From: Pseudomonas putida
GTDB taxonomy: Bacteria > Pseudomonadota > Gammaproteobacteria > Pseudomonadales > Pseudomonadaceae
NCBI RefSeq assembly: GCF_028682395.1
Contig: NZ_JANHLC010000011.1
Coordinates: 62,001-126,000, forward strand
DNA: 64,000 nt
Direction of reading: 5' to 3'
Part shown: in pieces, positions 40,849-48,881 of the stretch
Numbering within the stretch: position 1 is the stretch's first letter
Layout: each line of letters starts with the position of its first letter
The notes under the pieces: generated by a model
Databases searched by the model: none
The model's input: only the letters and a program-made list of their open reading frames with translations
Told to the model about the DNA's origin: nothing
Made by a program: the position numbers and the translations under genes

Positions 40849-41934
40849 ATGACCCGTCTACTACGCCGTACCCTGCTGATCCTGCTACTGATCGCACTAC
40901 TGCTGGGACTCTCGATCCACAGCCTGACCTGGCGCCCGGACGCGCTGCAGACCCTGCCTGTCAGTTGCAGCGCCGAAGCGCCGACCCTGGTGCCCGGCCA
41001 GGCGTTGAAGGTCATGAGCTGGAACGTCCAGTACCTGGCTGGCAAGCGCTATGTCTTCTGGTACGACCTGCCCGATGGCAGTGGCCCGGACGAACGCCCG
41101 ACCGCCGAGGACATGGCCTTTACCCTGGACGAAGTGGCACGGGTGATTCGCGATGAAAAGCCCGATATCCTGCTGTTGCAGGAGCTGCACGACGGCGCCA
41201 AGGCCAGCGACTACCAGGACCAACTGGCGCTGCTCGAAGAGCGGCTGACCGATATCTACCCGTGCAGTACCCGGGCCTTCGACTGGAAAGCCGACTTCGT
41301 GCCCGACCGCCACATCTTCGGTAGCGTGGGCAGTACCCTGGCGACCCTGAGCCGCTATCGCATCGAACACGCCGAGCGCCGGCAGTTGCCGGTGACCGAG
41401 AGCAACCTGCTCAGCCGCCAGTTCCAGCCCAAGCGCGCCCTGCTGGTCAGCTACCTGCCCTTGAGTGACAAAGGCCAGTTGGCCGTGATCAACACCCACC
41501 TCGATGCCTTCAAGCGCGGTTACGACACCCAGGAACAACAGGTACAGGCCAGTGCCGCCCTGCTCGACGACTTCGAAAAGCTCGGCACCCCCTGGCTGAT
41601 TGGCGGCGACTTCAACCTGCTGCCACTGGGGCAATACCTGCGCCTGGCGCAGAACCAGCGCCAGCAGTACGACGCCGACAGCCCACTGCACCTGCTCTGG
41701 GACAAATACCCGATGATTCCCAGCAACCAGGAGTCCGGCGGACAGGGCCGGGCCGACTGGCTGACCGCCTACCCCAACGATCCGAGTGTCGAGGGCCCGG
41801 ACCGGACCCTCGACTACCTGTTCCACAGCCCCCGGCTCAAACGGGTCGAAGCCCGGGTCAGGCAGGACGACACCCTGCGCATCTCCGACCATCTGCCCTT
41901 GGTTGCGCGGTTCCTGCTGCCGGCCAGTCGCTAG
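40849..41934 (+). CDS. Endonuclease/exonuclease/phosphatase-family protein
   Basis: 361 aa. An N-terminal hydrophobic anchor (L-L-I-L-L-L-I-A-L-L-L-G-L) is followed by the EEP fold: M-S-W-N-V-Q-Y-L (Asn), L-L-Q-E-L-H (Glu), I-N-T-H-L-D, W-L-I-G-G-D-F-N-L-L (Asp, Asn) and S-D-H-L-P-L (Asp, His). All residues of the metal-dependent centre are present. It is probably membrane-tethered and periplasmic. Substrate could be phospholipid, nucleic acid or another phosphodiester. Confidence 0.85.
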   Translation: MTRLLRRTLLILLLIALLLGLSIHSLTWRPDALQTLPVSCSAEAPTLVPGQALKVMSWNVQYLAGKRYVFWYDLPDGSGPDERPTAEDMAFTLDEVARVIRDEKPDILLLQELHDGAKASDYQDQLALLEERLTDIYPCSTRAFDWKADFVPDRHIFGSVGSTLATLSRYRIEHAERRQLPVTESNLLSRQFQPKRALLVSYLPLSDKGQLAVINTHLDAFKRGYDTQEQQVQASAALLDDFEKLGTPWLIGGDFNLLPLGQYLRLAQNQRQQYDADSPLHLLWDKYPMIPSNQESGGQGRADWLTAYPNDPSVEGPDRTLDYLFHSPRLKRVEARVRQDDTLRISDHLPLVARFLLPASR

Positions 41935-41937
41935 GAC

Positions 41938-44463
41938 CTACTTGCGCGGCTTGGCCCTGGCCGTGGCCTCCGCCACCAGCGGATCGTCCGGCCAGTAGTG
42001 CTTGGGATAGCGGCCCTTCAACTCCTTCTTCACCTCGGCGTAGGTGCTGCGCCAGAAATTGGCCAGGTCTTGGGTCACCTGCACTGGCTTGCGCCCCGGC
42101 GACAGAAGATGCAGTTTGACCGCCTGCCGGCCACCGGCGATCCGTGGGGTTTCGGCCAGCCCGAACAATTCTTGCAAGCGCACGGCCAGAATCGGTGGCG
42201 ACTCGCTGTAGTCCAGCCGGACCGACGACCCCGAGGGCACACGCAGATGATGGGGCGCCCACTCTTCCAGCCGCTGGGGCAGCGGCCAGGGCAGCAAGCC
42301 ATGGAGCATGGCCGCCAGGTCCAGGTTGGCGAAATGGCTCAAGCGCGAGACTTTGCCCAGATAAGGCTGTAACCAGTCTTCCAAGGTCGCCAACAGCCTG
42401 GCGTCGCTGACATCCGGCCATTCGCTGTGCCCGCCGGCTGCCAGGTCGAGCTGGCGCAGCAAGGCCACCCGCGCCTGCCACTGGCGCAGTTCAGGGGTCC
42501 AGCGCAGCAGTTCCAGGCCTTTGCGCCGCACCAGATGAACCAGGGCCAGGGTGCGCGCCGACTCATCCAGCCCCGTCAGCGGTTCACGGCTGAGTACCAA
42601 CTCGCCCACCTTGCGCTGACGCTCGGCCCGCAGCACGCCTTCGCGCTCGTCCCAGTCCAATTGGTCGAGGCAACGGACCTGCTCGGCCAGCACGGTCTCG
42701 AATAGCCCCGGATCAAACTCCGCTGCCAAATAGATACGTTCTTCGCGCTGGCCCTGGCGACTGCCCAGATCCGCAACGACCAGCCAGGGTTGCTTCATCA
42801 GGCTATCGCTTTCACTGAACAACGCCGCCCGTCCATTGGCCAGGCGATATTCCGCGCCGCCCGGGCGGCGCTGCTGGGCGACCCGATCCGGATAGGCCAG
42901 TGCCAGCAAGGCGCCCAGCCAGCGCGGATGCTCGGGATCAGCCACCGGCTCTGCAGATGTGCCGCGCAGATAGCCACGGTATTGCCGGGCCAATTGGCGC
43001 GCGCGCTGCACGCCGCCCTGACCGCCGCGGGCCGCCCGCGTCTCGCCGCTCAGCAGCGCCAGCCGGCTGTGCAGATCGGCGCCCGCGCCACGCAGAATAT
43101 CGCGCTCGCCCAACAAGGCCGCCACGTCGCACGCCATCTGCGCCAACCCCAGGGCCTGGCCCCGCAGCAGTAAATGGGCAATGCGCGGATGGGCCGGCAG
43201 CTCGGCCATGGCCTGGCCATGGCGAGTCAGGCTGCCATCCCCCTGGGTACTCAACGCGCCAAGCCGCTCCAGGAGGTCGCAGGCTTGGGCGTGGGCGGCA
43301 ACAGGCGGTGGATCGAGCCAGATCAACTGGTCCGGCGTCACACCCCAGCGCGCCAGTTGCAGCGCCAGGCCGGCCAGATCGGCCTGGAGGATCTCCGCCG
43401 AGCCGTAGGCCGCCAACTGTTCGTGCTGGGCCTCAGACCACAAGCGGTAGCAAACTCCAGGCTCCAGCCGCCCGGCACGCCCCGCACGCTGGGTCGCACT
43501 GGCGCGGGAAATACGCTGGGTGTCGAGCCGGGTCATGCCGCTACCCGGATCAAAACGCGGGACCCGCGCCAAACCGGCATCGATCACGACGCGCACGCCG
43601 TCGATGGTCAGGCTGGTCTCGGCGATATTGGTCGCCAGCACCACTTTACGCAGGCCCAGCGGCGCGGGCTCGATGGCCGCACGCTGGGCCGCCAGGTCCA
43701 ATTCGCCGTGCAACGGGCAAAGCAGGATATCGCCGCACTCGCCCAACGCCTCGACCAACTGTTGATGCACTCGACGAATTTCCGCCTGGCCGGGCAGAAA
43801 CACCAACAGGCTGCCGTGCTCGTCGCTCACCGCATCGAGGACCGCTTGCACCACGCGCGGCTCGATAACCTCACCGGGCACGAAAGGCCGCCCCCAGCGC
43901 TGGCTCACCGGGTACATGCGGCCTTCACTGCGCAGTATCGGTGCCGCGTCGAGCAGGCCGGCCAGGCGCTCGCCTTCCAGGGTCGCCGACATCAGCAGGA
44001 TCTTCAGCGGCTGTTCATCGCGAAACAGGGCGCGCCCGTTCAAGCTCAGGGCCAGGGCCAGGTCGGCATCCAGGCTGCGCTCGTGGAACTCGTCAAAAAT
44101 CAGCAAGCCAACCCCGTCCAGGGCCGGATCGTCCTGCAGGCGACGAGTCAGGATGCCTTCGGTGACCACCTCGATGCGCGTGTGCGGGCCCACCTTGCTG
44201 TCCAGGCGGATGCGGTAGCCCACGGTTTCCCCGACCTTTTCCCCCAGTTCACTGGCCAGCCGCTCAGCGGCCGCCCGCGCGGCCAGGCGCCGGGGCTCGA
44301 GCATCAGGATGGTTTGCCCGGCCAACCAGGGCTCGTGCAACAGGGCCAGCGGAACCCGCGTTGTCTTGCCCGCGCCCGGCGGCGCTTCAAGCACGGCTTC
44401 ATCGCGGGCGGCCAGGGCCTCGCGCAATGCGGGCAAAACTTCATCGATCGGTAAAGAAATCAT
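41938..44463 (-). CDS. hrpB: DEAH-type ATP-dependent helicase HrpB
   Basis: 841 aa from ATG 44463 (GGAG upstream). Motif I P-P-G-A-G-K-T-T, motif II F-D-E-F-H, motif III M-S-A-T-L-E, and the helicase C region R-A-S-A-T-Q-R-A-G-R-A-G. The C-terminal HrpB domain ends S-T-Y-A-E-V-K-K-E-L-K-G-R-Y-P-K-H-Y-W-P-D-D-P, which is the family signature. A putative RNA helicase whose cellular target is poorly defined. Confidence 0.95.
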   Translation of the reverse strand: MISLPIDEVLPALREALAARDEAVLEAPPGAGKTTRVPLALLHEPWLAGQTILMLEPRRLAARAAAERLASELGEKVGETVGYRIRLDSKVGPHTRIEVVTEGILTRRLQDDPALDGVGLLIFDEFHERSLDADLALALSLNGRALFRDEQPLKILLMSATLEGERLAGLLDAAPILRSEGRMYPVSQRWGRPFVPGEVIEPRVVQAVLDAVSDEHGSLLVFLPGQAEIRRVHQQLVEALGECGDILLCPLHGELDLAAQRAAIEPAPLGLRKVVLATNIAETSLTIDGVRVVIDAGLARVPRFDPGSGMTRLDTQRISRASATQRAGRAGRLEPGVCYRLWSEAQHEQLAAYGSAEILQADLAGLALQLARWGVTPDQLIWLDPPPVAAHAQACDLLERLGALSTQGDGSLTRHGQAMAELPAHPRIAHLLLRGQALGLAQMACDVAALLGERDILRGAGADLHSRLALLSGETRAARGGQGGVQRARQLARQYRGYLRGTSAEPVADPEHPRWLGALLALAYPDRVAQQRRPGGAEYRLANGRAALFSESDSLMKQPWLVVADLGSRQGQREERIYLAAEFDPGLFETVLAEQVRCLDQLDWDEREGVLRAERQRKVGELVLSREPLTGLDESARTLALVHLVRRKGLELLRWTPELRQWQARVALLRQLDLAAGGHSEWPDVSDARLLATLEDWLQPYLGKVSRLSHFANLDLAAMLHGLLPWPLPQRLEEWAPHHLRVPSGSSVRLDYSESPPILAVRLQELFGLAETPRIAGGRQAVKLHLLSPGRKPVQVTQDLANFWRSTYAEVKKELKGRYPKHYWPDDPLVAEATARAKPRK

Positions 44464-44558
44464 GCTGGCTCCAGAACAGGGCGACGAGTATAACGGCGAA
44501 CGGCCTGGCTTGATCGTGGGTCTTAGCCTGGACCCCATTACTGTTTCTGGAGACTCCC

Positions 44559-44978
44559 ATGCGTATTGCTTCTCGTATTGTCGGCGGCGTCCTGGTCGCC
44601 ACCCTGCTGACTCAACTCTCGGCCTGCGGCAGCCTGTTCTACCCGGACCGGCGCGGCCAGATCGACGGCCGCATCGACCCCACCATCGTGATCCTCGATG
44701 CCATCGGCCTGCTGTTCTATGTGATTCCGGGCCTGATTGCCTTTGGCGTCGACTTCGCCACTGGGGCCATCTACTTCCCGGGCGGGCAGACCGCCCAGAT
44801 CGCCCCGGAAAAACTGCAACCGGCCGTCACCCCGGATGGCAAGGTCGACAACCTCAAGCTGCAGGCCATTATCCAGACCGAACTGGGCATCAATCTGCCC
44901 CTGAACGACCCGCGCCTGATCCAGCACAAAGGCAGTGTCGAGCAGTTGGCAAGCCTGGGCCTGGCCCCGGCCGCCTAA
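44559..44978 (+). CDS. Small predicted lipoprotein
   Basis: 139 aa. A short Sec signal ends in a lipobox L-S-A-C near residue 23, so the mature protein should be lipid-anchored. A hydrophobic segment follows (I-V-I-L-D-A-I-G-L-L-F-Y-V-I-P-G-L-I-A-F), then a soluble tail. Resembles small Pseudomonas lipoproteins of unknown function, sometimes misnamed polyribonucleotide nucleotidyltransferase. It precedes fieF by 23 bases and may be co-transcribed. Confidence 0.83.
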   Translation: MRIASRIVGGVLVATLLTQLSACGSLFYPDRRGQIDGRIDPTIVILDAIGLLFYVIPGLIAFGVDFATGAIYFPGGQTAQIAPEKLQPAVTPDGKVDNLKLQAIIQTELGINLPLNDPRLIQHKGSVEQLASLGLAPAA

Positions 44979-45001
44979 AACCGCACAGGAAGCCCGTCGC
45001 C

Positions 45002-45898
45002 ATGAGCAGCAGCCCGGAACACGCCCGCCTGTTACGCCTGGCCACCCGCGCCTCGCTTGCGGTGGCCAGTATTTTGATTGTGACCAAGGCCATTGCCTGG
45101 TGGTTGAGCGGTTCGGTCAGCTTGCTGGCCGGGCTGACCGACTCGCTGCTCGATGGCGCGGCCTCGTTCCTCAATCTGCTCGCGGTGCATTACGCCCTGC
45201 GCCCGGCCGATGACGATCACCGCTATGGGCATGGCAAAGCTGAGTCGCTGTCGGGCATGGCCCAAGCGCTGTTTATTGCCGTGAGTGCGGTGCTGATCGG
45301 CGTCCAGGCCGTTGAACGCCTGCAGCACCCCGAGCCGCTGGGCGCGGCGGGTGTCGGCATTGCGGTGATGCTGCTGTCCCTGGCCCTGACCGTGGCGTTG
45401 CTGATGCTGCAACACAAGGTCATCCGCGAAACCGGCTCGACCGCCGTGCGAGCCGACTCCCTGCACTATCGCTCCGACCTGCTGCTCAACGGCAGCATCC
45501 TCGTCGCCCTGCTCCTGGGGGCGTTCGGCTGGCCACAGCTCGATGCGTGGTTCGGTCTAGGCATCGCCGGCTACATCCTGTGGAGCGCCGTGCAGATCGC
45601 CCGCGAAAGCGTGGCGGTGCTGATGGATGAAGAATTACCGACCGATGTCAGCCAGCATATGCTGACGCTGGCCTGCAGCGTACCGGGCGTGCTCGGCGCC
45701 CATGACCTGCGCACGCGCATCTCCGGCAGCCATTGGTTCGTGCAGTTGCATCTGGAATTGCCAGGGGAGTTGACGCTCTCGGTGGCGCACGCGCTGAGTG
45801 ACCGTGCCGCGCAGGCGATTCAGGAGGTCTACCCGAAGGCCGAAGTGCTGGTACACGCCGACCCGCAGGAAGTGGTGAAAAACGCCCCCTCCAGCTAG
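45002..45898 (+). CDS. fieF: Cation diffusion facilitator (FieF/YiiP type)
   Basis: 298 aa from ATG 45002 with AGGA 9 bases upstream. Six transmembrane helices; the metal site is of the D-D/H-D kind, with D-S-L-L-D in helix 2 and H-Y-R-S-D in helix 5. The cytoplasmic loop between (D-D-D-H-R-Y-G-H-G-K-A-E) and the C-terminal domain with His residues (G-S-H-W-F-V-Q-L-H) are typical. It exports Zn/Fe/Cd by proton antiport. The stop codon shares CTAG with the converging DUF6515 gene. Confidence 0.92.
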   Translation: MSSSPEHARLLRLATRASLAVASILIVTKAIAWWLSGSVSLLAGLTDSLLDGAASFLNLLAVHYALRPADDDHRYGHGKAESLSGMAQALFIAVSAVLIGVQAVERLQHPEPLGAAGVGIAVMLLSLALTVALLMLQHKVIRETGSTAVRADSLHYRSDLLLNGSILVALLLGAFGWPQLDAWFGLGIAGYILWSAVQIARESVAVLMDEELPTDVSQHMLTLACSVPGVLGAHDLRTRISGSHWFVQLHLELPGELTLSVAHALSDRAAQAIQEVYPKAEVLVHADPQEVVKNAPSS

Positions 45899-46983
45899 TA
45901 GGTCACCTGATAGCCGCGACTGTTCAGGCAACTGCCCTGGGCCTGGCGATAGGTCTGCACCACCGAAGCATCCGGTGCGTAAGTCACAGTGGCCGGATCG
46001 AAACGGCTTTGCTCGACCGCCCAGCGATAGCAGTCATAGCGATCCTGCTCGACCTGGGCCTGGGTCTGGCCATTGATCGGATAAGCCACCACGTCATAGC
46101 CGTTGTTCACCGGCTGTGCCGGCACCGCGACCGGCGGCTGGACGACGACATAGTCCTGGCTATCGGCTTGGTAGAGGTAGTACGCCCCCGCCGCCAGGAA
46201 AAACAGCGAGCTGCCGATCCAGACTTCCCGGGCATAGTCCGGCAGGTAACCAACTCGAATACCGTAGGGCGGTGTGACGACGACATAACGTGGCCCCTGC
46301 GGGCGATACCAGTAGCCGCCTGAAAAGAAATAATCCCGCCCACGATAGGGCACGCGCAGGTTGCGATCCGGGAACCGGTCAACCACATAACCGGGACGAT
46401 ACTGCGGCCCCGGCCCCCAACCATTGCCATGTCCATCGGGACGACCTGGCCAATGGTTGTCGGACGGACGATTGCCGCCCGGGCGGTAGTCATAGGAGGG
46501 CCGGTTCATGCCGGGCTGCCAGTAGGCATTGTTGTCGCCCCTGCGCGGGATGTCCTGGTAACTGCCGCGCAGGGGCGACTGGGTCTGATGCACCGTATCG
46601 GGACGGCTCTGAATCGGCAGGCTATTGCTCGGCTGGGTGGACTGGACGGGCGGGCGCACCTGCGGCGCCTGGTACTGGGGTTGCTGGGGCCGGGGTTGCT
46701 GGACCTGCGGACGTTGCTCGAGCGCGGGCTCGCGCGATGGCCGCCCCTGCCACTGCCCGCCTTGATTCTGGCCGCTGTGCTCGGGTCGCGGCTGATTCTG
46801 CGGCCCGTGGTTCTGGTTGCTGCCCGGACGCTCCTGACCATTGTTGCCGGGACGCCCCTCCCCGCCGTGCTGGCCACCATTGGCACTGCCGCGCAACACA
46901 TTGGGCTCATCGGCCAACACCGCCGTGCTGACACTCAGGCTGAGCAAGCCAACACCTGCCAAACGCCAGATGCGCGATTTCAT
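45895..46983 (-). CDS. Secreted DUF6515-family protein, Gln/Pro/Asn-rich
   Basis: 362 aa from ATG 46983 (GAGGAA just upstream). A Sec signal (R-L-A-G-V-G-L-L-S-L-S-V-S-T-A-V-L-A-D) precedes about 180 residues of low-complexity Gln/Pro/Asn/Gly/Arg sequence. The C-terminal half has the family pattern F-F-S-G-G-Y-W-Y-R-P-Q-G-P-R-Y-V-V-V-x-P-P-Y-G, a hydrophobic helix (F-F-L-A-A-G-A-Y-Y-L-Y) and a tail with D-R-Y-D-C-Y-R-W-A and S-C-L-N-S-R-G-Y-Q-V. Envelope protein of unknown function. Confidence 0.82.
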   Translation of the reverse strand: MKSRIWRLAGVGLLSLSVSTAVLADEPNVLRGSANGGQHGGEGRPGNNGQERPGSNQNHGPQNQPRPEHSGQNQGGQWQGRPSREPALEQRPQVQQPRPQQPQYQAPQVRPPVQSTQPSNSLPIQSRPDTVHQTQSPLRGSYQDIPRRGDNNAYWQPGMNRPSYDYRPGGNRPSDNHWPGRPDGHGNGWGPGPQYRPGYVVDRFPDRNLRVPYRGRDYFFSGGYWYRPQGPRYVVVTPPYGIRVGYLPDYAREVWIGSSLFFLAAGAYYLYQADSQDYVVVQPPVAVPAQPVNNGYDVVAYPINGQTQAQVEQDRYDCYRWAVEQSRFDPATVTYAPDASVVQTYRQAQGSCLNSRGYQVTY

Positions 46984-47086
46984 GTTCTTCCTCATTGCGG
47001 GTTGGGACGTACAGATAAGACTGGAAAACCCGAACGTCGTTCTGCGCACTCTAGCAGCCGTGCGGGATATTTTTCAGGCAATAAAA

Positions 47087-47110
47087 AAGGAGGACCCGTC
47101 GGTCCTCCTT
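47087..47110. terminator. Terminator-like hairpin upstream of the DUF6515 gene
   Basis: AAGGAGGACC (47087-47096) and GGTCCTCCTT (47101-47110) pair perfectly over CGTC, with an A-run before and a short T-run after. It looks like an intrinsic terminator but lies between two gene starts, where no transcript obviously ends. It could be a transcript-end remnant or a leader structure for the DUF6515 mRNA. Confidence 0.6.
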
Positions 47111-47311
47111 TGAGATTTTCGTCCGTGCTCGGCGCTTTTGACGCCGGCTCACCTCACGCCGTCTTCTGGACAGTGTGTAGCCCGGGGGCCGGGGCAACCC
47201 TGTGGGGTTGGCGGCCGCGGCTGGCCTGATTCGGCGGGCCGCAGTGGACTCTATGTCCGGGCAGTGATTCTGGTAATAAGAATAGGCCTGCCGCACCGAC
47301 AGGCGATTGCG

Positions 47312-47346
47312 AAAATTGCTCAATTAAACATGACTTGCGCAATTTT
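47312..47346 (+). promoter_or_regulatory. Possible Lrp autoregulatory repeat
   Basis: AAAATTGC (47312-47319) and GCAATTTT (47339-47346) are perfect inverted arms 27 bases centre to centre, inside an AT-rich stretch 50-85 bases upstream of the regulator start. A TAGATAAT sequence follows as a possible -10. Weak evidence by itself. Confidence 0.4.
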
Positions 47347-47396
47347 TAACTTAAGATAGATAATTTGACGCAATCGATATGACAAAGAGCCGAATC

Positions 47397-47876
47397 ATGA
47401 GCAAACTCGACCGATACGACCTGAGCATCCTGGCTGAATTGCAGCGCGATGCCCGCATTTCCAACCAGGACCTGGCCGAGCGTATCGGCCTGTCGCCCTC
47501 GCCCTGCTCGCGCCGGGTCAAGCAGCTCGAAGACGATGGCTACATCGTGCGTCAGGTCGCGCTGCTGGATCGCAAGATGCTCGGCCTGAGCCTGACCGCC
47601 TATGTCTTGATCGGCATGGACCGCCATACCCCCGAACGCTTCGAGAACTTCGAGGCCGCCATCCGCACCCTGCCCCAGGTACTGGAGTGCAGCCTGGTGA
47701 CCGGGGTCGATGCGGACTATCAACTCAAAGTGGTGGTGCCGGACATGGATCACTATCAAAAACTGCTGCTGGGCCACCTGACCCGCATCGAAGGCGTGAC
47801 CAGCGTGCGCTCCAGCTTTGTGCTGAACCAGGTACTTAACAGCACCGAGCTGCCACTGACCCATCTACGCAGCTGA
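47397..47876 (+). CDS. Lrp/AsnC-family transcriptional regulator
   Basis: 159 aa from ATG 47397 (M-S-K-L-D-R-Y-D-L-S-I-L-A-E-L-Q). The helix-turn-helix reads N-Q-D-L-A-E-R-I-G-L-S-P-S-P-C-S-R-R-V-K, typical of BkdR/Lrp-type regulators with a Cys after S-P-S-P. The RAM domain follows (E-C-S-L-V-T-G-V-D-A-D-Y). An ATG six codons upstream (47379) is possible. No obvious target operon adjoins it, so it may act elsewhere. Confidence 0.9.
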   Translation: MSKLDRYDLSILAELQRDARISNQDLAERIGLSPSPCSRRVKQLEDDGYIVRQVALLDRKMLGLSLTAYVLIGMDRHTPERFENFEAAIRTLPQVLECSLVTGVDADYQLKVVVPDMDHYQKLLLGHLTRIEGVTSVRSSFVLNQVLNSTELPLTHLRS

Positions 47877-47973
47877 AACCGCCCCCCGTCAGCGCAGGAT
47901 GCAGGTCAATGCGCCAGCCATGGGCGTTGGCGTATACTCCCCCGGCTTTTTTACCCCGCGCCGGAGATGTTCG

Positions 47974-48183
47974 ATGGATCCTGCTGTGTTCGAAGAGTGG
48001 ATGATGACCGGCCTGGTCAGCATCCTGATCATTTTCATGGGCTTTATTGTCTGGGACCTGGCAAAGAAGTCCAAGGCCGGGCGCTTCGGCACCTTTATCC
48101 TGTTCTTCGTCCTGGGCCTGGGCATCGCCGCGTTCGTGATCAAAAGCGTGGTGATCGGCCTGATCGAGTCCGGCTCCCTATAA
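47974..48183 (+). CDS. DUF2788 small membrane protein
   Basis: 69 aa from ATG 47974 with GGAGA upstream. Two hydrophobic helices (I-L-I-I-F-M-G-F-I-V-W-D-L-A and F-G-T-F-I-L-F-F-V-L-G-L-G-I-A-A-F-V-I) joined by a basic K-K-S-K-A-G-R loop. Conserved small inner-membrane protein of pseudomonads. It overlaps the converging rluE end by 6 bases. Confidence 0.85.
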   Translation: MDPAVFEEWMMTGLVSILIIFMGFIVWDLAKKSKAGRFGTFILFFVLGLGIAAFVIKSVVIGLIESGSL

Positions 48184-48810
48184 GCGCGCCGGCACTTCCC
48201 GCCACTGCCCCTGGTCGAGCCCTTCCAGGCTCCAATCGCCAATTCGCACGCGCACCAGGCGCAGGGTGGGCAGGCCAACAGCAGCGGTCATGCGCCGCAC
48301 CTGACGGTTACGCCCTTCGCGAATCACCAATTCCAGCCAATGCGTCGGAATGCTCTGGCGAAAGCGCACCGGTGGGTTGCGTGGCCAGAGTGACGGCTCG
48401 TCAAGCAAACGGGCCTGGGCCGGCAAGGTCATGCCGTCATTGAGTTCCACCCCCTGCTCCAGCCGCGCCAGCTGTTCGGCGCTCGGTACCCCTTCGACCT
48501 GCACCCAGTAAGTCTTGGCCAGCTTGTGCTTGGGATCGGCGATGCGCGCCTGCAACTGGCCGTCATTGGTCAGCAGCAGCAACCCTTCGCTATCGCGGTC
48601 CAGCCGCCCGGCCGGATAGATGCCGGGGATGTCGATAAAATCCTTGAGCGTCGCCCGCCCCAAGTCATCGCTGAACTGCGTCAGTACATCGAAGGGTTTG
48701 TTGAACAGGATCAGCCTGGGCTCGGCCGGCGGGGCCTTGGCTACGCGGCGCGGGCCACTCGAAGGTTTCGCTGCAGGACGGCGCGGGGCGGGGCGGGATG
48801 GACGGGACAT
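48178..48810 (-). CDS. rluE: 23S rRNA pseudouridine(2457) synthase
   Basis: 210 aa. RsuA/RluE-type catalytic domain without a convincing S4 domain; the active-site motif is G-R-L-D-R-D-S-E-G-L-L-L (catalytic Asp). Other family stretches are L-I-L-F-N-K-P and R-E-G-R-N-R-Q-V-R-R-M-T-A. The first 30 residues are a basic Pro/Arg/Lys extension likely to bind RNA. RluE modifies U2457 of 23S rRNA in E. coli. Confidence 0.92.
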   Translation of the reverse strand: MSRPSRPAPRRPAAKPSSGPRRVAKAPPAEPRLILFNKPFDVLTQFSDDLGRATLKDFIDIPGIYPAGRLDRDSEGLLLLTNDGQLQARIADPKHKLAKTYWVQVEGVPSAEQLARLEQGVELNDGMTLPAQARLLDEPSLWPRNPPVRFRQSIPTHWLELVIREGRNRQVRRMTAAVGLPTLRLVRVRIGDWSLEGLDQGQWREVPARL

Positions 48811-48881
48811 GGCGACAACGGTATCTGACGATCAGGGCTGACCATGCTAGAGCCCCGACCGCCAAATGACCACCGCCAGAC

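Larger units (their letters stand above)
46984..47396. other. 413-bp divergent intergenic region
   Basis: It holds a terminator-like hairpin at 47087-47110, the upstream DNA of the DUF6515 gene and the AT-rich promoter region of the second Lrp regulator with short inverted repeats (47312-47346). I see no convincing small gene; the reading frames present are short and lack ribosome binding sites. Confidence 0.55.

Noticed and set aside
43174..44454. 426-codon plus-strand open frame
   Set aside because: Antisense to the helicase core of hrpB.
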